Positions 1 through 6,793 of a DNA stretch of 10,042 bases are shown here, piece by piece. Numbering within the stretch: position 1 is the first letter of the stretch; every line of letters begins with the position of its first letter. Position numbers and translations under genes: made by a program. The notes beneath the pieces are model-generated. The model searched no databases and had not been told where the DNA came from. It saw nothing but the letters and a program-made list of their open reading frames with translations. This DNA is from Pseudomonadota bacterium. GTDB taxonomy: Bacteria; Pseudomonadota; Gammaproteobacteria; Acidithiobacillales; Acidithiobacillaceae. The stretch lies in contig JAKAFG010000059.1 in NCBI GenBank assembly GCA_021818125.1, positions 1-10,042 of the forward strand, given 5' to 3'.

Positions 1-855
1 ATCGGGGGCCAGGGTCCATTCGTTCATCTCGCTGTAGGATACCGTCGGCAAATAGATGATGCCCTGGGGGCGGTTCTGTGCCAGATAGTCCCGGAAGCGC
101 ACCGGCTGAATGTGTGCCGAGTCGAGCACGCCACCCAGGAATTGCTCCAGCCAGCCCTTCTCGTACACCCAGCTATAGGTCTCCGGCCAGACACCAAATT
201 TCTCGATATCGTCGAAATAGATACCGGCGCTGCCCGGATATTGCTCAGAAATACCCTCAATGTACGACACGGCGGCGGCGGCTTCGGAGAAGGGCAGACG
301 GTAGCGCAGTGCCTCAGAAATGGGAAAAACGTCGATGCTTTGACCATTTTCTTCGGTGCGATGGAAGCCGCCGAGCTGATGCTCTGCCGCGCCCGCACAG
401 AGGAAATGATAGTCGTCCACCATAACGTAGCGCACCCCGGCCTCGTTGAGGGCGGGCACCACGCTGGGGTCCCAGACCCGTTCCGTGAGCCATGCCCCGA
501 CCGGACGCTGTCCGAAGTGCTTCTCCAGTCGGCTGGCCATAGCCTCAATCTGGGCGATGCGATCGGCGTGGGGAATCGCGGCAAGCACCGGCTCCGTATC
601 ACCGGCACCCACCAGCTCCGCCTGATTGCGGGCCACCATCTCCTGCAGCAAGGTGACGGTCCTGGGGTGCTGGTCGATCATATAAGCCAGCAGCCAGCCG
701 CTGATGTGGATGGCAAAGGGAAACTCAGGAAAGCGATGCATCGCCTCTAAAAATGGGTGATAACAGCGATATACGGCATCGTCGATGACGTGGGGGAAGT
801 TGCCGACCGGCTGATGGGCATGGACGCCCAGGAGGAGCGGGGTGCTGTGGGTCAT
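1..855 (-). CDS. GH57 glycoside hydrolase, probable 4-alpha-glucanotransferase or alpha-amylase (3' end outside window)
   Basis: Only the first 285 codons are in the window; the reading frame is still open at position 1. The protein resembles the N-terminal catalytic half of GH57 enzymes of the Thermococcus litoralis 4-alpha-glucanotransferase type, which act on alpha-1,4-glucans with retention. Motif 1 is HAHQPVGNF at residues 12-20. GAGDTEPVLA (83-92) fits motif 2. GAWLTERVWDP (120-130) fits motif 3, with E125 as the expected nucleophile. YFDDIEKFGVWP (213-224) fits motif 4, with D216 as the expected acid/base. The E125-D216 distance of 91 equals that of E123 and D214 in the T. litoralis enzyme. 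The usual Gly after the Asp pair is Ile217 here. The ATG at 855 directly follows the TGA of the upstream GH57 gene, with GGAAG about 9 nt upstream, which suggests translational coupling. No signal peptide is seen, so it is probably cytoplasmic. The exact activity (transferase, amylase or other) cannot be fixed without the C-terminal part. Confidence 0.87.
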   Translation of the reverse strand, partial: MTHSTPLLLGVHAHQPVGNFPHVIDDAVYRCYHPFLEAMHRFPEFPFAIHISGWLLAYMIDQHPRTVTLLQEMVARNQAELVGAGDTEPVLAAIPHADRIAQIEAMASRLEKHFGQRPVGAWLTERVWDPSVVPALNEAGVRYVMVDDYHFLCAGAAEHQLGGFHRTEENGQSIDVFPISEALRYRLPFSEAAAAVSYIEGISEQYPGSAGIYFDDIEKFGVWPETYSWVYEKGWLEQFLGGVLDSAHIQPVRFRDYLAQNRPQGIIYLPTVSYSEMNEWTLAPD

Positions 856-2562
856 TCAGTATTCTTCCGTGTGGGTGCGGCGCATGGTGCCACCGGCCTC
901 CGCCGCACCACCGCCATGGCTGATGGGCTCGCTGAGCGTGTCGGGGGCGGGGATTTGCATCAGGGTGTAGAGCTTGCGGAGGTTGAGACGATAGAGATGG
1001 TCGAAATCGCGGACGGAGTCCGAAGGATTGTAATCGCCCAACCACCAGAACCAGTCGGAACCTTCGCAGCGGCCGAGCTGTTCAAGGAGTTTGGCCTGCT
1101 GCTCCGCAGGCAATTGCCCGAGATGATGATCCACATCCTGTTTGGCCGTGCAGAGCAAGTCCCATGCACGGTTCTTGGCGGCGTCGCCAATCCAGGTGCT
1201 GAAGCTACCGTAGACCCAGCTCCCGGCGGCCAGTCGTGGCATGGCTTTCACGTCGTCTGGATGGCTATTGACGAAATCGCTGAAGGTACACATCTGGATG
1301 TGGGGATGGTTAGCCAGCGATTTGTAGAGTTCCGAGAGGAAATAATAACCGTTGTAGGGATAGTATTCCCATGCGTTCTCTCCATCGAGAATGATGCTGA
1401 CGACCGGGTTTCCCTGATGTTCGGTCTGCCGCCAGACTGCCTCCAGCTTGTGGATGAAGTCGGTGACGGCATCATGCCCGGACCAGGTTTTGTAGTCGAA
1501 GCCGATGGTGTCGGAGAGCGCATCGTCACGGAAGAAGAGTGCCGGACCCTGCCCTTGCAGACGATAGGGGTGGTACAAGTATTCTGCCCGGCCGCGTGGC
1601 GCGCTGTCATCGTCACTGAGCAGCAGGCTGTGGGCCAGTACGCCTTCACCAGAGGCAGTCCAGCGCACACCGGCGTTGCCGAGCATTTCGACAAAGGCGG
1701 CAGAGACGCCCCCTTCTGCGGGCCACATACCCTGCGCCGGCACCCCGAAATGCGGGGGATGGCTATTCTGCGCCCGCTCGATGTGCCAGCGCACGCGTTC
1801 AGCGCCGCCGGGGTAGGCCGGGCAGGTAGGCAACGGTGCGTCCGCCACCGCTTCTCGCGCCGCCGTGAAATCGAGCAGCAGCGGGCCGATGGGGTGGTAG
1901 TAGGGGGTGGTGGAAATTTCGATGCGTCCCGCTTCCGCCAGGGCGCGATACCGGGGAATCAGGCCGGCGATGAGTTCACCGAGAAAGGCCACCAGTTGCC
2001 GACGGTCTTCCTGGCTGAAACCACGGCCTTTGGCGAACAGCGACTGGAGAAAAGGGCTGCCACGCCGCACGGTTTCCCCGGTCCAGGCCAGGTGATACCA
2101 GACCAGAAGGTCCGCAATGTATTGTACCGAAAGGTAATCTGCCATCTCGGTCACGTCTTCTTGCATGAGCTGATAAATCTCATGCAGGCGACGATAGGGC
2201 GGGAAGGGGGTGAGCATATGCTCATGGTCGAGGCGAAAGCATTGCTCCAGAAGAAAATGCCGCTGCTCGTTCGACAGTGCTGCCTTGAGATCTCCCGTGG
2301 CGAGTGCAATCAGCAGCGGATCGCGGAACTGTCCGCTCTGGAATTGCGCGATATAGTCCTCCAACTGCTCGACCAGTATCGGCACGAAGTTGAACACCCC
2401 CCGGGCAAGGGGGTTCTCCTCATAGTGGGCCACCATGTCCGAATAATCTTTGCAGGCATGCAGATAGGTCCACGGTAAGGCGTAGAAGCCGTCGGCATCG
2501 CGGTAATCGGGCTGGTGCATGTGCCAACAGAAAATGACATGAAGCGCGCGCGCCGGGAGCAT
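856..2562 (-). CDS. GH57 glycoside hydrolase (alpha-amylase/alpha-mannosidase type, COG1449-like)
   Basis: A complete 568-residue protein of glycoside hydrolase family 57. It probably cleaves or rearranges alpha-glucans in the cytoplasm, given its place after glgC. Visible motifs are WHMHQP (13-18, motif 1), ISTTPYYHPIGPLL (216-229, motif 2 region), GMWPAEGGVS (278-287, motif 3, E283 expected nucleophile) and ILDGENAWEYYP (391-402, motif 4, D393 expected acid/base). An aromatic block GSDWFWWLGDYNPSD (501-515) is typical of the amylase-like branch of the family. Both catalytic residues are present, so the gene looks active. No signal peptide is seen. The ATG at 2562 lies 5 nt after the glgC stop, and its Shine-Dalgarno GAGG sits inside the last glgC codons. 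Its stop touches the start of the next GH57 gene. The two neighbouring GH57 proteins differ clearly in motifs and layout, so they are not a recent duplication. Substrate specificity within GH57 cannot be read from sequence alone. Confidence 0.92.
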   Translation of the reverse strand: MLPARALHVIFCWHMHQPDYRDADGFYALPWTYLHACKDYSDMVAHYEENPLARGVFNFVPILVEQLEDYIAQFQSGQFRDPLLIALATGDLKAALSNEQRHFLLEQCFRLDHEHMLTPFPPYRRLHEIYQLMQEDVTEMADYLSVQYIADLLVWYHLAWTGETVRRGSPFLQSLFAKGRGFSQEDRRQLVAFLGELIAGLIPRYRALAEAGRIEISTTPYYHPIGPLLLDFTAAREAVADAPLPTCPAYPGGAERVRWHIERAQNSHPPHFGVPAQGMWPAEGGVSAAFVEMLGNAGVRWTASGEGVLAHSLLLSDDDSAPRGRAEYLYHPYRLQGQGPALFFRDDALSDTIGFDYKTWSGHDAVTDFIHKLEAVWRQTEHQGNPVVSIILDGENAWEYYPYNGYYFLSELYKSLANHPHIQMCTFSDFVNSHPDDVKAMPRLAAGSWVYGSFSTWIGDAAKNRAWDLLCTAKQDVDHHLGQLPAEQQAKLLEQLGRCEGSDWFWWLGDYNPSDSVRDFDHLYRLNLRKLYTLMQIPAPDTLSEPISHGGGAAEAGGTMRRTHTEEY

Positions 2563-2567
2563 AGGGA

Positions 2568-3875
2568 TTACCTCACAAAATGTAGTTGCTGGCCAAGTAA
2601 CTCCGGGGTAATCAGGGTCACGCCGTTAGGCGTGCGATAGAAACGGCGGGCGTCTTCGGCCGGATCTTCACCGACCACCAGCCCCTTCGGGATAATAGTA
2701 CCTTTGTCCACTACCACCTTGCGCAGGCGCGCACCTTCGCCCATGCGCACGTTGGGCAGGATGACCGAGTCTTCAATCAGGGTGTGTCCGTCATTGACCC
2801 GCACGTTGGAGAAGAGCAGGGAGCGGCGGACGGTGGCGCCGCTGATGATGCAGCCGCCGGAAACAATGCTGTCCAGCGCCATGCCCCGGCGGCCTTCGTC
2901 GTCGAACACGAATTTGGCCGGCGGCAATTGTTCCTGATAGGTCCAGATCGGCCAGCGGCTGTCATAGAGGTCGAGATCGGGAGTGACGTGTACGAGGTCG
3001 ATATTGGCGGCCCAATAGGCATCCACCGTGCCCACATCCCGCCAGTAACAGCGGCTGTTGCTTCCCCCGGAACTGGAAATACAGCTATTGCGGAAACGAT
3101 GCGCCATCACCCGGTAGCGCGATACCATATAAGGGATGAGATCGTTGCCGAAATCGTGGCTGGAATCGTGGCTGTCGGCATCGCGAATGAGTTGCTCATA
3201 GAGGAAGTCGGTGTTGAACACGTAGATGCCCATGCTCGCCAGGGCGCGATCGGAACTGCCGGGGGTGGGGACCGGGTCCTGGGGCTTTTCGGTAAAGGCG
3301 GTGACACGGTCCTCGCTGTTGACGGTCATCACGCCGAAGGATTTGGCTTCCTCCAGTGGCACCTCGATGCAGGCGACACTCATGTCGGCCTGGCTTTGGA
3401 CGTGCTCGGCAAGCATCTGTCCGTAATCCATTTTATAAATATGGTCGCCCGCCAGGATGATCACGTAGCGCGGCCGGTGGGCGCGGAGGATGTCGATATT
3501 CTGGAAGATGGCGTCGGCGGTGCCCTTGTACCAGCCGGTGTTCATGCGCTGCTGAGCGGGAAGAATCTCGGTGAACTCGCTGAACTCGCCGCGAAGAAAA
3601 CCCCAGCCAAGTTGGATATGACGGATGAGGCTATGGGATTTGTACTGGGTGAGGATGCCAATGCGACGAATGCCGGAGTTGAGACAGTTGGAGAGGCAGA
3701 AGTCGACGATGCGGAATTTGCCGCCGAAGGGGACGGCAGGTTTGGCGCGCCAGTCGGTCAGTGGGCCGAGACGACTGCCGCGCCCCCCGGCGAGCACCAG
3801 AGCGAGGGTATTCTTGGTCAGGTTGCTGACGAAGCGGGGTGAATTGGCTACTCCGAGACTGCCTTCTTCCGACAT
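2568..3875 (-). CDS. glgC: Glucose-1-phosphate adenylyltransferase (ADP-glucose pyrophosphorylase)
   Basis: Makes ADP-glucose and pyrophosphate from ATP and glucose-1-phosphate, the committed step of bacterial glycogen synthesis. The 435-residue protein aligns by eye with E. coli GlgC almost throughout. The nucleotide loop is LAGGRGSRL (28-36), followed by RAKPAVPFGGKFRIVDF (43-59). GWYKGTADA (114-122) matches the adenine-contact region. AGDHIYKMDY (142-151) carries the catalytic Asp, D144. FTEKP (194-198) holds K197, equivalent to the glucose-1-phosphate Lys K195 of E. coli. GCIISGATV (341-349) begins the C-terminal left-handed beta-helix, and EEDARRFYR-like residues (PAEDARRFYR, 405-414) are conserved. 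At the E. coli activator lysine K39 this protein has W42. An in-frame ATG 21 nt upstream (3896) exists, but AAGGAG lies between it and the ATG at 3875, 6 nt before the latter, so 3875 is the chosen start. It is the first gene of a leftward operon with two GH57 genes, divergent from glgB. Confidence 0.96.
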   Translation of the reverse strand: MSEEGSLGVANSPRFVSNLTKNTLALVLAGGRGSRLGPLTDWRAKPAVPFGGKFRIVDFCLSNCLNSGIRRIGILTQYKSHSLIRHIQLGWGFLRGEFSEFTEILPAQQRMNTGWYKGTADAIFQNIDILRAHRPRYVIILAGDHIYKMDYGQMLAEHVQSQADMSVACIEVPLEEAKSFGVMTVNSEDRVTAFTEKPQDPVPTPGSSDRALASMGIYVFNTDFLYEQLIRDADSHDSSHDFGNDLIPYMVSRYRVMAHRFRNSCISSSGGSNSRCYWRDVGTVDAYWAANIDLVHVTPDLDLYDSRWPIWTYQEQLPPAKFVFDDEGRRGMALDSIVSGGCIISGATVRRSLLFSNVRVNDGHTLIEDSVILPNVRMGEGARLRKVVVDKGTIIPKGLVVGEDPAEDARRFYRTPNGVTLITPELLGQQLHFVR

Positions 3876-3879
3876 GACC

Positions 3880-3887
3880 CTCTCCTT
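3880..3887 (-). promoter_or_regulatory. Ribosome binding site that fixes the glgC start
   Basis: The minus strand reads AAGGAGAG here, with its GGAG core 6 nt before the ATG at 3875. The alternative in-frame ATG at 3896 would place this element inside the coding region and has no comparable signal of its own. The site therefore decides for the shorter 435-residue GlgC. Confidence 0.8.
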
Positions 3888-3901
3888 TTTTGGCATAGAT
3901 A

Positions 3902-3930
3902 CAATCCTGCCTGCAGTATAGGTAGGATTG
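3902..3930. promoter_or_regulatory. Imperfect palindrome spanning the putative glgC -10, candidate operator
   Basis: CAATCCTGCC (3902-3911) is matched 9 bp later by GGTAGGATTG (3921-3930), an inverted repeat of 10-bp arms with one mismatch. The 9-bp centre contains the best -10 candidate for glgC on the minus strand. There is no following T-run, so it does not look like a terminator. A dimeric repressor or activator site is the simplest reading, but this is inference from position and symmetry only. Confidence 0.45.
3915..3920 (-). promoter_or_regulatory. Candidate -10 element for the glgC-GH57 operon
   Basis: The minus strand reads TATACT, five of six matches to the sigma-70 -10 consensus. 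A start about 7 nt further on would give a leader of about 33 nt that includes the strong glgC ribosome binding site. The hexamer 17 bp upstream is GCCAGC, which is a poor -35, so the promoter may need an activator or the call may be wrong. Confidence 0.4.
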
Positions 3931-4032
3931 CCGATGCGCTGGCTTTTAAGGTACTGAACTTAACCGGTGGCGGCAAGGACTCTGTGTATGAAAAAGCCGC
4001 GCGTCTGGTGGAGCGGCGCTGCTTTCTGGATG

Positions 4033-4041
4033 TGTTATGCT
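4033..4041 (+). promoter_or_regulatory. Candidate extended -10 for glgB
   Basis: TGTTATGCT contains a TATGCT hexamer preceded by the TG of an extended -10. It lies about 69 nt before the GTG start of glgB. No good -35 is seen 16-18 bp upstream, which extended -10 promoters can tolerate. Support is limited to this short match. Confidence 0.3.
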
Positions 4042-4096
4042 CAAAGGGCGGTGGCATGATATCAAAGCGAGAACGGGTTCACCCCGGATGGCGGGT

Positions 4097-4105
4097 AGAG
4101 GAGGG
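4097..4105 (+). promoter_or_regulatory. Ribosome binding site that decides the glgB start
   Basis: AGAGGAGGG contains a full AGGAGG (4099-4104), 5 nt before the GTG at 4110. The in-frame ATG at 4119 would be 14 nt away, and upstream in-frame starts at 3984 (GTG) and 4056 (ATG) lack a comparable signal. The GTG at 4110 is therefore preferred. Confidence 0.7.
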
Positions 4106-4109
4106 TGCG

Positions 4110-6317
4110 GTGACGGCAATGCAAAAGCGCGGCAGTACAGCGACCGGTCTGTCCGGCGAAAGCGAAGACTGCTCGGCTATCCGCGCGGCGCGCCATCACG
4201 ACCCCTTCGCCTGGCTGGGCCAGCATGTGGCCGGTCAACAGGCCGTGCAGCGGGCCTTTCTACCCGGAGCGTTCGCTGTTGAGATACAGACGCCAGCGGG
4301 ATGGGTGGCCATGGAGCAGAGCCATCACGATGGCATCTTCAACCATCTGAGCGAGGCTATACCGGTGCCCTACCGCCTGCGCTGGGAGGACCGGCACGGG
4401 CTTCACGAACGCTACGACCCCTATGTATTCGGCCCGGTGCTGGGGGATCTGGAGGTTTACCTCTTCGGCGAGGGGCGCCTTTATGAAGCCTATCGTCATC
4501 TCGGCGCGCACCGCCGCCATCACGAGGGAGTGGATGGGGTATTATTTGCCGTTTGGGCGCCCAATGCCGAGCGGGTCAGCGTCGTCGGCGATTTCAATGA
4601 TTGGGACGGCCGCGCTCACCCCATGCGCGCGCGCGGCCAGAGCGGCATCTGGGAATTGTTTGTCCCCGATCTGGCTGTTGGCGAAATCTACAAATTTGAG
4701 ATGCGCCACCGCGATTCCGGGGTCGTCTTTGTCAAGACCGACCCCTACGCCCATGCTTTTGAGCTCAGACCCAGCACCGCAGCGCGGGTGGTGGACACGG
4801 ACCACGTCTGGGCCGATCAGGACTGGATGGCGGCGCGCGCTGGCCACGACTGGCAGCATGCCCCCATGAACATCTACGAGGTGCATCTCGGTTCCTGGCA
4901 GCGTGACGCGGCGGGCCATTTTCTCAGTTACGCGACGCTGGCGGAGCGCCTGGTGGCCTACTGTAAAGACATGGGCTATACCCACATTGAGCTGATGCCG
5001 GTGATGGAGCACCCACTGGATGAATCCTGGGGCTATCAGGTGAGCGGTTATTTTGCGCCCACCAGCCGTTTTGGTACCCCCGATGACTTCCGCGCCTTTG
5101 TAGACCACTTTCATCAGGCGGGCATCGGCGTGCTCCTGGACTGGGTGCCGGGGCATTTCCCCAAGGATGACTGGGGGCTGGCGCGTTTTGACGGCACCGC
5201 GCTGTATGAACATGCCGACCCGCGCGAGGGTGAGCACAGCGACTGGGGCACTTACATTTTTAACTTCGGGCGTAATGAGGTGCGCGGTTTCCTACTGGCC
5301 AATGCCTGTTACTGGGCGGACAGTTTCCATATCGACGGGTTGCGCGTGGATGCGGTGGCGTCCCTGCTCTACCGCGATTATTCGCGCCCGGAAGGCGAGT
5401 GGATTCCCAACCAGTACGGTGGCCGGGAGAATCTGGAGGCCATCGATTTTCTGCGCGAGATGAATGTGGTCCTCAATGAGCGCCATCCGGGTATCCTCAC
5501 CATCGCTGAAGAATCCACGTCCTGGCCAATGGTCTCCCGCCCCACCTATGTGGGCGGCCTGGGTTTTTCCATGAAGTGGAATATGGGCTGGATGAATGAC
5601 ACCCTCGCTTATCTGGAGCAGGACCCGGTCTACCGGCGCTTTCACCAGAACGATCTGACCTTCAGCCAGCTTTACGCCTATACGGAAAACTTCGTGTTGC
5701 CCCTGTCCCATGACGAAGTGGTGCATGGCAAGCGTTCACTGCTGGACAAGATGCCCGGAGATGCCTGGCAGCGTTTTGCCAACCTGCGGTTGCTCTTCAG
5801 TTACCAGTTCGCCCATCCTGGCAAAAAACTGAATTTTATGGGCAACGAGTTCGGCCAGGGACGGGAGTGGGATTGCGGGCAGGCCCTGGACTGGGACCTG
5901 CTGCATTGGGACTGGCATCAGGGTATTCAGCGATTGAGCCGGGATCTGGCGCATCTGTATCGGGATATCCCGGCTTTGCATGTGCAGGATTTTCACGGCG
6001 AGGGCTTCTCCTGGGTGGATTGTCACGACGCCGACCAGTCCGTATTGAGTTTTCTGCGCTGGGATCGGGATGGCGGCTTCGTACTGGCCGCGTTCAATTT
6101 TACGCCGGTGCCACGGCACAATTATCGCCTGGGGGTGCCAGGGGCGGGTCGGTACCATGAGATCTTCAACAGTGATGCGGGCGCTTATCACGGCGGCAAT
6201 ATCGGTAACTTGCCGCAGCAGGCCCAGGCCCTGGCCTGGATGGGGCTGCCCTATTCGCTGGAACTGGTGCTGCCGCCTCTCGGGGCGATTTATTTACAGT
6301 TGACCGGGACAGAATGA
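4110..6317 (+). CDS. glgB: 1,4-alpha-glucan branching enzyme (GH13)
   Basis: Transfers alpha-1,4 chain segments to make alpha-1,6 branches in glycogen. The 735-residue length is usual for GlgB. DPFAWLG (31-37) matches the conserved N-terminal start. A CBM48-type domain follows, with FAVWAPNAERVSVVGDFNDW (146-165). The GH13 barrel begins near IYEVHLGSW. Its catalytic residues are D414 (GLRVDAVAS), E467 (AEES) and D535 (LSHDEV), with the same spacing as D405, E458 and D526 of E. coli GlgB. FMGNEFGQGREW and the C-terminal FTPVPRHNYR are also typical. A GTG start is chosen because a full AGGAGG lies 5 nt upstream; longer in-frame forms starting at 3984 or 4056 would add residues unlike GlgB. It diverges from glgC. 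Its TGA overlaps the first possible ATG of the downstream nfeD-like gene as ATGA, so the two are probably cotranscribed. Confidence 0.96.
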   Translation: MTAMQKRGSTATGLSGESEDCSAIRAARHHDPFAWLGQHVAGQQAVQRAFLPGAFAVEIQTPAGWVAMEQSHHDGIFNHLSEAIPVPYRLRWEDRHGLHERYDPYVFGPVLGDLEVYLFGEGRLYEAYRHLGAHRRHHEGVDGVLFAVWAPNAERVSVVGDFNDWDGRAHPMRARGQSGIWELFVPDLAVGEIYKFEMRHRDSGVVFVKTDPYAHAFELRPSTAARVVDTDHVWADQDWMAARAGHDWQHAPMNIYEVHLGSWQRDAAGHFLSYATLAERLVAYCKDMGYTHIELMPVMEHPLDESWGYQVSGYFAPTSRFGTPDDFRAFVDHFHQAGIGVLLDWVPGHFPKDDWGLARFDGTALYEHADPREGEHSDWGTYIFNFGRNEVRGFLLANACYWADSFHIDGLRVDAVASLLYRDYSRPEGEWIPNQYGGRENLEAIDFLREMNVVLNERHPGILTIAEESTSWPMVSRPTYVGGLGFSMKWNMGWMNDTLAYLEQDPVYRRFHQNDLTFSQLYAYTENFVLPLSHDEVVHGKRSLLDKMPGDAWQRFANLRLLFSYQFAHPGKKLNFMGNEFGQGREWDCGQALDWDLLHWDWHQGIQRLSRDLAHLYRDIPALHVQDFHGEGFSWVDCHDADQSVLSFLRWDRDGGFVLAAFNFTPVPRHNYRLGVPGAGRYHEIFNSDAGAYHGGNIGNLPQQAQALAWMGLPYSLELVLPPLGAIYLQLTGTE

Positions 6318-6793
6318 CCCTGGGGGTGACGATGTTTATGGTCTATGTCGTCATTGCTTTTGTTGCCGGGCTGGCGGAGCTTTTTACGGGTACGTTCTAC
6401 CTGGCGGCGGTGGCGCTGGCGGCCCTGTTTACGGCGATCGCCGGGCTGCTCTTGCCGGGTACGGTGTTGCACTGGGTTTTTTTCGGGTTTTGTCTGGTCT
6501 TGCTGCCCACCGGACTGTGGCTGCGTCATCGTTTAGCTGCTAAAACCAAAGATCTCGGCGACTTTGATCTGGGGCAGGGCGTGGATGTTGTCAGCGGGCC
6601 GGACAGCAATCAGCAATACAGTGTGCGTTATCGCGGTGCCGAGTGGCTGGCGGTCGTCGATGATGGTCCTGCGCCTTGCCCGGGCGACCGCGCCGTCATC
6701 ATCGCCAAGACGGATAACCTGCTACATTTAGGTGTGCTACCCCGACAAAATTCTGGCAAGGAGCCATTATGTCCTCCCTCATCGTCATCCTGA
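6314..6793 (+). CDS. NfeD-family membrane protein, short form
   Basis: A 159-residue protein with three predicted membrane segments (about 8-24, 28-47 and 51-70), a basic RHRLAAK loop, then a small soluble domain (about 84-140) with the alternating hydrophobic pattern of the NfeD OB-fold. Short NfeD proteins lack the ClpP-like protease domain of the long form and are partners of SPFH proteins, in E. coli the YbbJ-QmcA pair. The following gene is exactly such an SPFH protein, which supports the call well. The ATG at 6314 overlaps the glgB stop (ATGA). An in-frame ATG at 6332 has GGGGGTGA just upstream and is an equally good start, giving 153 residues. The 3' end runs 25 nt into the next gene, and the last ten or so residues (proline- and serine-rich) look like by-products of this overlap. 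It probably acts in the inner membrane with its neighbour. Confidence 0.82.
   Translation: MTLGVTMFMVYVVIAFVAGLAELFTGTFYLAAVALAALFTAIAGLLLPGTVLHWVFFGFCLVLLPTGLWLRHRLAAKTKDLGDFDLGQGVDVVSGPDSNQQYSVRYRGAEWLAVVDDGPAPCPGDRAVIIAKTDNLLHLGVLPRQNSGKEPLCPPSSSS

Noticed and set aside
24..608. Minus-strand open frame of 194 codons inside the second GH57 gene
   Set aside because: It is a shifted frame, rich in Arg, Pro and Ser. The frame starting at 855 gives continuous GH57 sequence through the same bases.
757..2478. Long plus-strand open frame of 573 codons opposite the first GH57 gene
   Set aside because: It is the reverse complement of a gene with full GH57 motifs. Its own translation has no recognisable domain, and long antisense frames are common in GC-rich DNA.
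2784..3842. Plus-strand open frame of 352 codons opposite glgC
   Set aside because: It is antisense to a near-full-length GlgC, with a low-complexity Val/Gly/Ala/Asp-rich translation and no family features.
3876..3896. Seven-residue longer GlgC starting at 3896
   Set aside because: The strong Shine-Dalgarno lies between the two ATGs and serves the inner one at 3875.
3946..3963. Short inverted repeat TTAAG-N8-CTTAA in the glgC-glgB intergenic region
   Set aside because: Arms of only 5 bp in an AT-richer stretch are expected by chance, and it does not overlap a clear promoter element.
3984..4109. N-terminal extension of glgB from a GTG at 3984 or an ATG at 4056
   Set aside because: The extra residues have no counterpart in GlgB proteins, and the best ribosome binding site (AGGAGG) lies just before the GTG at 4110.
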